DNA of 30,740 bases from the NCBI GenBank assembly GCA_902495455.1, contig CABUXJ010000028.1:1-30740 (forward strand), read 5' to 3'. This document shows positions 15,253 to 22,613 of the stretch, piece after piece. The notes under the pieces are model-generated. The model was not told the origin of the DNA. It was given only the letters and a program-made list of their open reading frames with translations, and did not search any database. This DNA is from an uncultured Prevotella sp. (GTDB taxonomy: Bacteria > Bacteroidota > Bacteroidia > Bacteroidales > Bacteroidaceae). Within the stretch, counting starts at the first letter, position 1. Each line of letters starts with the position of its first letter. Made by a program: the position numbers and the translations under genes.

Positions 15253-15487
15253 GCAAAATTAATTTGTAACGGCATTGATAACGTAACGATTTTATATATT
15301 TTTTACGCCAATAATGGCTAAATGTAACGTCGGGTTTGCAAATATCGAGGTTCATACGAAAAGTGGAGCAAAGAACAAAAAGCAAATGACATTTGGCGGC
15401 AACCAATGAAAAAGAATGACACGGGCAACAGCGTGGGGTCTGTTCATTTATTGGCGCAGCCGTCGTAATAACCTGTCACGCGGCTAC

Positions 15488-15528
15488 AAAAGAAAAGTGG
15501 CAGACATGCACGTGCATGTCTGCCACTT
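15488..15528 (-). terminator. Terminator built on a 34-bp perfect palindrome
   Basis: The segment 15495-15528 is a perfect palindrome centred on tgcacgtgca with no unpaired loop bases. On the minus strand it is followed by a T-rich tract (CTTTTCTTTT). It lies 25 bases beyond the stop of the DUF4878 lipoprotein gene, which it probably terminates. Confidence 0.78.
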
Positions 15529-15552
15529 CAAAAATAGGTTTAATTGATATTG

Positions 15553-15972
15553 TCATTTGCCGACATCAAGTTTCCAGTTGCCGTCTTTGTCCTTGCGCAG
15601 TTTTGTTGTGTCGGTTTTTTCCGAACCGTCGTCATATTTGATGTTCATAGTCACCGTTGCTTTTTCACCGTCTTCAGATAATTCTTCCGACACGGCCTTC
15701 GCCGATGTCATCTTCTTGCCTTCCTTCTCTATACTCTTTGCCATTTTGTCTTTGAGTGCGGCTGCATATTGGGCTTTCTGTTCTTCCAACTTTGCTTTGT
15801 CGGTATCGGCTTTCTCCGTGATGAACAGCATGTCGACATAGCCTTCGTAGTCTTCGTCGATCAGACACTTTGCTGCTTTTTCTGATGCTGCGGATGGTGT
15901 GTTGGCATTGCCGCATGCGAACAATACCATCGTGACGGCGAGCATAAAGCTCATTCTAATAATTTTTCTCAT
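15553..15972 (-). CDS. DUF4878-like small lipoprotein
   Basis: The 139-residue product has a signal with the lipobox LFAC (cysteine at residue 20) and is predicted to be membrane-anchored. The mature domain resembles the DUF4878/NTF2-like lipoproteins common in Bacteroidota: a helical start (AASEKAAKCLIDEDYEGYVDML), a lysine-rich central helix, and a strand-rich end (EKATVTMNIKYDDGSEKTDTTKLRKDKDGNWKLDVGK). The function is unknown. It has its own terminator downstream. Confidence 0.85.
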   Translation of the reverse strand: MRKIIRMSFMLAVTMVLFACGNANTPSAASEKAAKCLIDEDYEGYVDMLFITEKADTDKAKLEEQKAQYAAALKDKMAKSIEKEGKKMTSAKAVSEELSEDGEKATVTMNIKYDDGSEKTDTTKLRKDKDGNWKLDVGK

Positions 15973-16099
15973 ACTTGATAATTTTTTAAGGGTTAGTAAA
16001 TTATAGGTTTATTGAAATGTCGGATTAAAGGGATTTCCGATTGAGGAGATAGTTTCCAATAGGTCCTCGTTGTCGCTTCGGAAACTGTCGATGCGGTAG

Positions 16100-16741
16100 T
16101 CAGAAATTCGTTATGCTTTTTAGCCGGGGTGACGAAATAAAGTCAGACGGCATGATGACGTTTCTTAATTTCATGCCAAGCAGGTCGAAATTGTGGCGCG
16201 GTTCGACGGCGAGCGTTATTCCGGCACGTTTGTATGCAAATTCCACGAGTTCGCAACAGTACATCTTTGTCGTGTCGCTGTCATCATATTCGTGGTCAAA
16301 TAGCGTCCCGCGGCGGTATATTTCCAATGCCACTTGTGCCGCACGCATGGCTGCCACACAGTCGGTGCAACGCATCACTCCGCCCGTCACGGCGTTTTCA
16401 CGTGCGTAAAACTTGTCCACCGGTTCCATCTTCACCCGGTCCGGGTCGCCCTCGTAGTCCGGCTCGCCCGGCACGGCGTGGACCACCATCATCACTCCCG
16501 CCGAGTCGACAGCAATCCCGATGTGTGAGTAGCCGCCTCCGTGGTCGGCCATGAGCACGGCACGGCTTGTCATTCCGCTGCCACGCCTCAACATCACGTC
16601 GCCAGTCTTGAGGCTGAGGCCGGCTGGCATTATGGTACGTTGCCGGTTGCGAGTGCATCCGTATATGGTCATCCACGTCATGCCAATCGCGGCAAGTGCG
16701 GCGATGACCCATTGGCCTTTTGTCGTGCAGCAATGAATCAT
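16100..16741 (-). CDS. YiiX/YebB-like NlpC/P60-fold cysteine hydrolase
   Basis: Read from the ATG at 16741 (MIHCCTTKGQW), the 213-residue product has a hydrophobic N-terminal segment ending in a lipobox-like IYGC, so it is probably exported. The fold signature is LKTGDVMLRRG, then YSHIGIAVD with the candidate histidine, and later FDHEYDDSDTTKMYCCELVEFAYKRAG, in which the cysteine before ELV is the likely nucleophile in the circular permutation used by this family. Substrates are thought to be peptides or lipids of the envelope. A longer frame starts at a TTG at 16750, but this codon overlaps a -7 promoter box. Confidence 0.83.
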   Translation of the reverse strand: MIHCCTTKGQWVIAALAAIGMTWMTIYGCTRNRQRTIMPAGLSLKTGDVMLRRGSGMTSRAVLMADHGGGYSHIGIAVDSAGVMMVVHAVPGEPDYEGDPDRVKMEPVDKFYARENAVTGGVMRCTDCVAAMRAAQVALEIYRRGTLFDHEYDDSDTTKMYCCELVEFAYKRAGITLAVEPRHNFDLLGMKLRNVIMPSDFISSPRLKSITNF

Positions 16742-16747
16742 TATCCG

Positions 16748-16755
16748 CAAATATA
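16748..16755 (-). promoter_or_regulatory. -7 box of the YiiX-like gene
   Basis: The minus strand reads TATATTTG, matching TAnnTTTG. The ATG at 16741 would lie at or next to the transcription start, implying a leaderless or nearly leaderless message. No clear -33 element is visible, so this is tentative. Confidence 0.4.
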
Positions 16756-16814
16756 GTAAAAGAATTTGAAAAGGGATATAAAAACGATATAAAAGTTATA
16801 ATTTGAGCCTCTCT

Positions 16815-16846
16815 TTTGGCCTTTATTGCAATTTTGACTACTTTTG
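16815..16846 (+). promoter_or_regulatory. Promoter of queC
   Basis: TTTG (16815-16818), exactly 20 bases, then TACTTTTG (16839-16846) match the Bacteroidota -33 and -7 elements. Transcription would start near 16851, leaving about 75 bases of leader before the ATG at 16926. Confidence 0.72.
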
Positions 16847-16925
16847 TGCTCGTTTTCCGGACGTCGTGGTTAATATCTTCTGAATAAACCGGATAACGGC
16901 AATATACATTATATAATAGCATCGT

Positions 16926-17576
16926 ATGAAAGATTCTGTGATAATCGTGAGTGGTGGCATGGACAGCATCACTATGCTTTATGAATATCGTGACCGCATC
17001 GCCATCGGTCTGTCCTTTGATTACGGCAGTAACCATAATGCCCGGGAGATACCTTTCGCCCGTATGCACTGTGAGCGGCTCGGCATACGCCACATCGTCA
17101 TCAACCTCGACTTCATGCACCGTTATTTCCGGAGCTCGCTGCTCTCCGGCGCTGACGCCATTCCCGAGGGACATTATGCCGACGAGAACATGAAGTCGAC
17201 TGTGGTCCCGTTTCGCAACGGTATCATGCTCTCTATCGCCGCTGGCATCGCTGAGAGCAACGGTCTGAAGCACGTCATGATGGCCAATCACGGCGGCGAC
17301 CACACCATCTATCCCGACTGCCGTCCCGAGTTTGTCGCGGCGTTCAGCGAGGCGACGGCCGCCGGAACTTACGACGGTGTGACCGTTGTGGCTCCATATA
17401 CCGGCATAACCAAAACAGATATTGCCCGCCGCGGCCATGCCCTTGGCATAGACTACAGCGAGACATGGTCATGCTATAAAGGTGGGGATCGTCATTGCGG
17501 CCGTTGCGGTACGTGTGTAGAACGGCGTGAGGCGCTGGCCGGGGCAGGAATAGACGACACGACGGAATATGCTTGA
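16926..17576 (+). CDS. queC: 7-cyano-7-deazaguanine (preQ0) synthase
   Basis: QueC converts 7-carboxy-7-deazaguanine, ATP and ammonia into preQ0, a precursor of queuosine in tRNA. The ATP-pyrophosphatase loop SGGMDS is at residues 9-14, HTIYPDCRPEF follows at 126-136, and the structural zinc is held by C183, C191, C194 and C197 (WSCYKGGDRHCGRCGTC). The 216-residue length is normal for Bacteroidota members. Other queuosine genes (queD, queE, queF) are not adjacent. No defence-type QueC partners are visible next to it, so a housekeeping role is preferred. Confidence 0.95.
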   Translation: MKDSVIIVSGGMDSITMLYEYRDRIAIGLSFDYGSNHNAREIPFARMHCERLGIRHIVINLDFMHRYFRSSLLSGADAIPEGHYADENMKSTVVPFRNGIMLSIAAGIAESNGLKHVMMANHGGDHTIYPDCRPEFVAAFSEATAAGTYDGVTVVAPYTGITKTDIARRGHALGIDYSETWSCYKGGDRHCGRCGTCVERREALAGAGIDDTTEYA

Positions 17577-17580
17577 ATTC

Positions 17581-17594
17581 TACCTTATAAGGTA
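17581..17594. repeat. Palindrome just after queC
   Basis: taccttataaggta is a perfect 14-bp palindrome beginning five bases after the queC stop and flanked by gaattc and gaatt. It may contribute to termination or 3' end stability, although no T-run follows. Confidence 0.4.
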
Positions 17595-17676
17595 TGAATT
17601 ATAATTTGTTTCGTTTTGAGGGAAGACATTTATACTTCAATAAGTAAGTATAAATTAGTTGTTGTACCTACATAAT

Positions 17677-17729
17677 AAAAAAAGGCAAACCTGCGGGCAG
17701 TCCGGCCGTTATGCCATCCTGCCCACAGG
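17677..17729 (-). terminator. Intrinsic terminator of the Cys-rich small gene
   Basis: cctgcgggcag (17690-17700) pairs at 10 of 11 positions with ctgcccacagg (17719-17729). On the minus strand the stem is followed by TTTGCC and then seven T residues (17683-17677). Only a transcript coming from the right would use it, which supports a real gene at 17858-18040. Confidence 0.7.
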
Positions 17730-17857
17730 CGCCTGAATCGGCTTGACATGGAATGAGGGACGGCGCGAATAGTGCATATTGTTTTGTAGTGAGGAGCCGG
17801 TATGTCCGTGCCCCGGCCGTCCCGTTCATTCTTCAGTCCTTACGTGCCGGACCTGTC

Positions 17858-18040
17858 TCAGCAGACGTCACCCTGCATGGGGTCGCCCGTCGGACGGCTC
17901 TTCGTGTGGCAACTCATGCCATCTTTCTTTCCGTCCTGACACTTCTTGTCGTCCTGACACGTTGTTTCCTGTTTCTTCTCGTTGCATCCTCCGGTAGCGG
18001 CTGTCTTTGTGCAACACTTCTCTTTCTTTTCCATAGTCAT
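17858..18040 (-). CDS. Small cysteine-rich protein
   Basis: The 60-residue product has seven cysteines (C9, C10, C19, C28, C34, C44 and the last residue C60) plus H45, embedded in Lys, Asp and Gln, with CQDDKK and CQDGKK as a near-repeat. There is no signal peptide. The composition suggests metal binding of a metallothionein-like kind, but I recognise no family. Support for a real gene comes from context: a TTTG-N20-TACATTTG promoter about 120 bases upstream and a T-run terminator downstream, both on this strand. A competing frame on the opposite strand (17753-18172) has no comparable signals. Confidence 0.6.
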   Translation of the reverse strand: MTMEKKEKCCTKTAATGGCNEKKQETTCQDDKKCQDGKKDGMSCHTKSRPTGDPMQGDVC

Positions 18041-18163
18041 ACTTTATTTGAATGGTTAAACAATAAAGGTCTCCGTGTTATCCCTCTGTCGGCATTGTGC
18101 GGGAGACCGTTCGCACACAGGCCTGAGTTGTCTTGTCACTTCCGCTTTCCTGCGGTTGTGATG

Positions 18164-18195
18164 CAAATGTAGTGAGAAAGGTCTGCCGCTCCAAA
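18164..18195 (-). promoter_or_regulatory. Promoter of the Cys-rich small gene
   Basis: On the minus strand TTTG (18195-18192), exactly 20 bases, then TACATTTG (18171-18164) match the Bacteroidota -33 and -7 elements. The transcript would have a leader of about 115 bases, long enough for regulatory structure, though none was recognised. Confidence 0.72.
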
Positions 18196-18247
18196 TAAAA
18201 TACGATTTGTTCAGTTCTATTAAGTCCCGTTATGCTAACTAATCTTT

Positions 18248-18292
18248 ATATTCCGCGGATTGTCATAATATTCTTTTAAATCCGCGGAATAT
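18248..18292. repeat. 13-bp perfect inverted repeat near the radA 3' end
   Basis: atattccgcggat (18248-18260) and atccgcggaatat (18280-18292) pair around a 19-base loop. With the hairpin at 18313-18344 it forms a double-hairpin region between radA and the Cys-rich gene promoter. Confidence 0.6.
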
Positions 18293-18312
18293 GCCCGTTC
18301 GTAAGCGCCGTG

Positions 18313-18344
18313 GTTCGGATGAGACGCTTGGCTCTCATCCGAAC
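18313..18344 (-). terminator. Hairpin overlapping the radA stop codon
   Basis: gttcggatgaga (18313-18324) and tctcatccgaac (18333-18344) pair perfectly over 12 bp around 8 bases. The right arm includes the last RadA codons and the stop. No T-run follows, so termination might need the second hairpin (18248-18292) or Rho. Confidence 0.5.
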
Positions 18345-19726
18345 AGTTCGCGCAGGGCTTCTTCCACCTTGCGGACGGGGTGTAGTTCGATTTTAAATTT
18401 CTTCGTGTTCAGTCCCGAGAGATTGTATTTCGGGATGATGATATGGCTGAAACCGAGCTTCTCCGCTTCGGCGATGCGCTGCTCGATGCGGTTGACGGGA
18501 CGTACCTCACCGCTCAGTCCCACTTCGCCGGCCATGCACCAGCCGGTCTCGATGGCTGTGTCGACATTGCTTGACAGCACGGCGGCGATGACGCTGAGGT
18601 CCATGGCAAGGTCCGTCACGCGCAGTCCGCCGGCGATGTTGATGAATACGTCCTTCTGCATCAGCTTGAATCCGACACGCTTTTCGAGCACGGCCAGCAG
18701 CATGTTCAGGCGGCGCTGGTCAAAACCAGTTGCCGAACGTTGCGGCGTTCCGTAGGCCGCCGACGACACGAGAGCCTGTGTCTCGACGAGGAATGGCCGT
18801 ACGCCTTCGATGGCGGAGCTGATGGCTATGCCCGAGAGTCCTTCGTGGTCTTGCGTGAGGAGCAGTTCCGACGGGTTGTTCACCTGTCGCAATCCCGACT
18901 GCTGCATCTCGTAGATGCCCAGTTCCGACGTGCTTCCGAAGCGGTTCTTGATGCTGCGCAGTATGCGGTACATGTAGTGCTGGTCGCCCTCAAATTGTAT
19001 CACCGTGTCCACGATGTGCTCCAGTATCTTCGGACCGGCCAGTGTTCCCTCCTTATTTATATGTCCGATGAGTATCACCGGCACACCGCTTGTCTTAGCG
19101 AAGCGCAGCAGGGCCGACGCACACTCGCGCACCTGTGTCACGCTGCCCGGACTTGTATCCACCTCTTCGGTGGCAATGGTCTGTATGGAGTCGATGATGA
19201 CGAGCTCGGGCTTGACGTCGCGAATGTGTGCGAAGATGTTTTCGAGCGATGTCTCGCACAGTATCTGACACGTCTCATTCTGCTCGTGGACAATTCGTTC
19301 GGCACGCATCTTCAGCTGGTGAGCGCTTTCCTCACCGCTTACGTACAGTATGCGGCGGTCTTTCAGCCGCAGTATGGTCTGGAGCGTGAGCGTACTTTTG
19401 CCTATACCCGGCTCGCCGCCGAGCAACACGATGGACCCCGGTACGAGTCCGCCGCCAAGCACGCGGTTCAGCTCGTCATCGTGCATGTCCATGCGCGGTT
19501 CGTCATGTGCGCTTATCTCGCGGAGAAACAACGGCCTGTTCTTGCCCTTGTCCATCGCTGACCGCACCGATACGGCCGCCTGACGTGCCGCTTGAGTGCC
19601 CGTGTCTGCCGCAACGCGTATCTCCTTAAATGTGTTCCACTGTCCGCAGCTGGGGCATTTGCCAATCCACTTGGCCGACTCCTGTCCGCAGTTGCTGCAT
19701 ACGTATGCTATCTTGTCTTTTGCCAT
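18335..19726 (-). CDS. radA: DNA repair protein RadA
   Basis: RadA is a RecA-like ATPase with a Lon-like C-terminal domain that promotes branch migration in recombinational repair. The 463-residue product has the N-terminal zinc finger (C10, C13, C24, C27), Walker A GGEPGIGKS (103-111), Walker B LVIIDS (about 175-180), the RadA-specific KNRFGS motif (260-265), and a Lon-protease-like end (LSGEVRPVNRIEQRIAEAEKLGF). Length and motifs are complete. It is the last high-GC gene before the AT-rich island on its right. Confidence 0.97.
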   Translation of the reverse strand: MAKDKIAYVCSNCGQESAKWIGKCPSCGQWNTFKEIRVAADTGTQAARQAAVSVRSAMDKGKNRPLFLREISAHDEPRMDMHDDELNRVLGGGLVPGSIVLLGGEPGIGKSTLTLQTILRLKDRRILYVSGEESAHQLKMRAERIVHEQNETCQILCETSLENIFAHIRDVKPELVIIDSIQTIATEEVDTSPGSVTQVRECASALLRFAKTSGVPVILIGHINKEGTLAGPKILEHIVDTVIQFEGDQHYMYRILRSIKNRFGSTSELGIYEMQQSGLRQVNNPSELLLTQDHEGLSGIAISSAIEGVRPFLVETQALVSSAAYGTPQRSATGFDQRRLNMLLAVLEKRVGFKLMQKDVFINIAGGLRVTDLAMDLSVIAAVLSSNVDTAIETGWCMAGEVGLSGEVRPVNRIEQRIAEAEKLGFSHIIIPKYNLSGLNTKKFKIELHPVRKVEEALRELFG

Positions 19727-19852
19727 AATATTATTTTCTTTTATCTTTTGTTTGGGTGGTTTGCATTATTCATCCTCTATCCCGTGTTGCTCCAAAAAGA
19801 AGCGTTTTTGGTGTTCTATCTCACGGCGCAACTCCTATTCCGTAGGCATATC

Positions 19853-19880
19853 AGATTGTGAACACACGTATTCACAATCT
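19853..19880. repeat. 10-bp perfect inverted repeat at the left island edge
   Basis: agattgtgaa (19853-19862) and ttcacaatct (19871-19880) pair around eight bases. It lies where base composition falls sharply. It may be a terminator for the island operon, whose last gene ends at 19973, but no clear T-run was seen. Confidence 0.45.
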
Positions 19881-19972
19881 CCAACTGATTGAAATACACC
19901 TAAAAAGTTGGAAATAATTAAAATTGTGTTTACTTAGTATACAGCTATATTTTCCCATTTACAAGAATTGAA

Positions 19973-21154
19973 CTATAAAGATATTGTACATTTTTCTATC
20001 TGTAAGTTATACACATCATGGGGATTAAGTTTCATCTTATAGAATTTAGGAAGTTTGACTCCTCGCTCTAAAAAAATATTCTGAATAGTCTTTATTGTTG
20101 ACCTGGGACAAAGATAGCCAAAGTAGATTGCTTCTATTCCAGAATCGTTATCCAAAGGAATCCCATAATGCAATCCTTTATCTTTCATATCATAAACTAT
20201 TAGGCGAACCTCTTTCTCATATACCCAATCTTTCTTTTTAGTAGTAAAAGCTAAATCAGTGTCTATTGATTTTATATCCAAATCAAATTTTATGTTTCTA
20301 TACTTGACTTTCTTCATAAACATGTGCTGCCCATTTTCATTCTCGTCTTGTTTAATAAAATGCTGCGATAGCTTGTATTTGATGCAAAAGCCTTTATGCT
20401 CATCTGCGTAATGCGACCACATTAAAATGTTCTTCACAGATTCATTGCCTCTCCCCATACAGAAGCTTCTGATACGATAAAATTCCAAAGCTTCATGCAG
20501 TGGTTTGATATGTAGCTGTTCCTTGCATGTTTTGCTAAGATTCCCTTCTTCTCCCCATAAGTTGATTAGACTGTCAAATGGGTCATTCATACAAGTAGAA
20601 GAACTAACCGTAATCTCATTATTTATAAGGTCGGCTAAAGTAAATTGATTATATTTTCTAAAAGAGAAAACACGAATAGTTTTATTACTTTTAAATTCCG
20701 GATACAAAAAAGAGTAATAATACATAGCTTTCTTATAAAGTCCAAGCGCTTCTACTTGTTTTTTATTCTTTGCATAAATTTCTCCTGCAAGTTCATAAGT
20801 ATAGTACGCTTTCTTATAGAAAGTTTGCATAAAATGGTCTCGAGCTTCATCCTTGTTCTTATAAAAAGGGAAGTTAGCCATTTCTTTATGCCAATTAAAG
20901 ATATTATATTCTTCGTTATTGGGACCAAGTTTCTTTATTGCTTCTTTAATGTTTCGTAAAGCTTCCGTATTTGATTCTAATTTGTGTAGACAATATGCTT
21001 TTACAAAATACAGTTCATACGTATTGCCGCTTATATTATTTAGTTTTGCAAGACAAGCATTATACTTGTTATTTTCTTCGTCTATACTTAATTGAAAATC
21101 GTTCCCAAAGTGTTTTTTAATAACACTCTCAAATATATCGTTGTCATTCATCAT
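19973..21154 (-). CDS. TPR-like repeat protein with C-terminal DUF2971 domain
   Basis: The 393-residue product has helical TPR-like repeats over about residues 30-150 (for example LYFVKAYCLHKLESNTEALRNIKEAI and AGEIYAKNKKQVEALGLYKKAM). It then has the DUF2971 signature: FRKYNQFTLADLINNEITVSSSTCMNDPFD (165-194), ILMWSHYADEHKGFCIKY (243-260) and DWVYEKEVRLIVYD (309-322). No signal peptide or membrane segment is seen. The biochemical activity of DUF2971 is not known to me. It starts 34 bases after the specificity-subunit gene on the same strand and shares the AT-rich composition, so it is inferred to be the third gene of the restriction-modification unit. An accessory defence role is a hypothesis. 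Confidence 0.82.
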   Translation of the reverse strand: MMNDNDIFESVIKKHFGNDFQLSIDEENNKYNACLAKLNNISGNTYELYFVKAYCLHKLESNTEALRNIKEAIKKLGPNNEEYNIFNWHKEMANFPFYKNKDEARDHFMQTFYKKAYYTYELAGEIYAKNKKQVEALGLYKKAMYYYSFLYPEFKSNKTIRVFSFRKYNQFTLADLINNEITVSSSTCMNDPFDSLINLWGEEGNLSKTCKEQLHIKPLHEALEFYRIRSFCMGRGNESVKNILMWSHYADEHKGFCIKYKLSQHFIKQDENENGQHMFMKKVKYRNIKFDLDIKSIDTDLAFTTKKKDWVYEKEVRLIVYDMKDKGLHYGIPLDNDSGIEAIYFGYLCPRSTIKTIQNIFLERGVKLPKFYKMKLNPHDVYNLQIEKCTISL

Positions 21155-21188
21155 TTATTCTTTTGAATTAGATAGTCATAACTATATA

Positions 21189-22613
21189 TTACTTATTTAT
21201 TATCATTTGTTCTACTTCTCGTTTCGCTTTTTCTAAGATAGTCTTACCTTCTTTCTTTAATGTTTTTGCTCTCAAATGAATACTTTGCATATGTTCAGCT
21301 ATCTTACTTTGTTTCTCCATAGGAGGTACTGGAACTAAAACTCGTTTTACATCTTGACTATATAGATGAGATGTCTGTCCTCTTTTTTCTCTATTTAGTA
21401 ATGTTTTATATAATGTGGTTGAAAGTACTGAATAGAGATACATTGAGTTTATGTTTTTACCCGCTCTAATACATAATAATTCACCAACAAAACTTGTGTT
21501 CGGTGCTGGAATATCTGATAAATAACATATTTGCTTTGCAATATATTCAGCCTGATGAGCAGCAGACAAAATGAAAATATCTCCTCTTCGTACAGAATGT
21601 TGCTGTTTGTCTATTGTATATGTTATTTTCTTCAAATCAATTTCAAATCCATTATAACTTCCTGCTTTGATAATAGGATACTCTGTAATCTCTTCTGTGT
21701 AACAATCACTTTTGGGAGTTTGTCCTGTTGAGATGAACGAAGAGATTTCAGCTAATGAATGTAGTTCGTATTTCCCCTTATTAATACACTTGAGAAGATG
21801 ACGATATTTACCATCAAAATAATTACTATCAAGTCTATTTCTTTCAATGCAACTCAAATTGATAGTGAAGATTCTGTTCTTAATTTTTGTTTCAATTGTT
21901 GATAATTCAATACCAAGTTCATTTAAAAGATAATCATCAATACTGTCTAATAGTAGCTGTGCTTCTTTTTCCTTTGCTTGTTTTTGGATGTATGCGTTAT
22001 TTATATATTCGACTATCTCTTGTTGTCTTTGAATACAAGGGAGCGCTGGTATTTTTATTCCTATTATTTTATCCAATCCTAATTTTGGAATAGTGGTTTG
22101 AATATAGTTTAGTTCTAATTGTTTTTGAACAATGGGTAATTCCAAGCATATTTTTAGATATTCCGATATTAATTTAATATTAGGTTTTATTAATATCTTT
22201 GCACAGTTTTCTGTCAGAATGACTCTTTCTCCATCAGGGATATTTTTCAATATATACGTTTTCCCAATCGTGCCGGCAATAGAAATCGCAAGTTCTCCAT
22301 TCTTTATCTCATATCTTTCAAGGATACGAAACACACTTTCTGAAATATTCATAAGATTATTAATGTCAACTTGTGCATGTGCAGTCATATCAGCAACGCG
22401 CAAATAATGATAATGGGTTGTTTCTTCTGAATATCTATAACCTTTAGGGATTCGTTTGCCTCCTTTTACAATAGCTATAGAAGATAGTTTTATAAATCCA
22501 GAAAGATCCATCTCTGCATCGTAATATTGAGCATCAAGTCTATTTACGATATTCGAGCGGTTAACAATGAATATTTTGCTTTTGTCTATATATTGTGGAA
22601 CCTGATAAATCAT
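21189..22613 (-). CDS. Restriction-modification DNA specificity subunit (HsdS-like)
   Basis: This 474-residue protein has the two-fold architecture of HsdS. A first target-recognition half begins with RLDAQYYD (25-32) and a second with RLDSNYFD (260-267). Each half ends in a family-typical segment (IPALPCIQRQQEIVEYINNAY and VPVPPMEKQSKIAEHMQ) leading into a coiled-coil spacer. It would recognise a bipartite DNA target. Its ATG overlaps the stop of the upstream methyltransferase gene as ATGA (22610-22613), indicating translational coupling. The halves differ in sequence, so the site is probably asymmetric. Confidence 0.93.
   Translation of the reverse strand: MIYQVPQYIDKSKIFIVNRSNIVNRLDAQYYDAEMDLSGFIKLSSIAIVKGGKRIPKGYRYSEETTHYHYLRVADMTAHAQVDINNLMNISESVFRILERYEIKNGELAISIAGTIGKTYILKNIPDGERVILTENCAKILIKPNIKLISEYLKICLELPIVQKQLELNYIQTTIPKLGLDKIIGIKIPALPCIQRQQEIVEYINNAYIQKQAKEKEAQLLLDSIDDYLLNELGIELSTIETKIKNRIFTINLSCIERNRLDSNYFDGKYRHLLKCINKGKYELHSLAEISSFISTGQTPKSDCYTEEITEYPIIKAGSYNGFEIDLKKITYTIDKQQHSVRRGDIFILSAAHQAEYIAKQICYLSDIPAPNTSFVGELLCIRAGKNINSMYLYSVLSTTLYKTLLNREKRGQTSHLYSQDVKRVLVPVPPMEKQSKIAEHMQSIHLRAKTLKKEGKTILEKAKREVEQMIINK

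Larger units (their letters stand above)
15194..15552. other. Gap upstream of pgk
   Basis: Apart from the pgk -7 box (15245-15252) and the palindromic terminator at 15488-15528, nothing recognisable is present. No reading frame there looks coding. Confidence 0.6.

Noticed and set aside
16851..16925. preQ1 riboswitch in the queC leader
   Set aside because: The leader has only a weak ccgg/ccgg pairing and no recognisable preQ1-I core, so no riboswitch is called.
16926..17576. QueC as part of a defence system
   Set aside because: The protein has complete housekeeping QueC features and no defence-type partner genes next to it.
17753..18172. 139-codon plus-strand frame over the Cys-rich gene
   Set aside because: It covers the minus-strand promoter and gene, has no promoter of its own and shows a composition typical of an antisense shadow.
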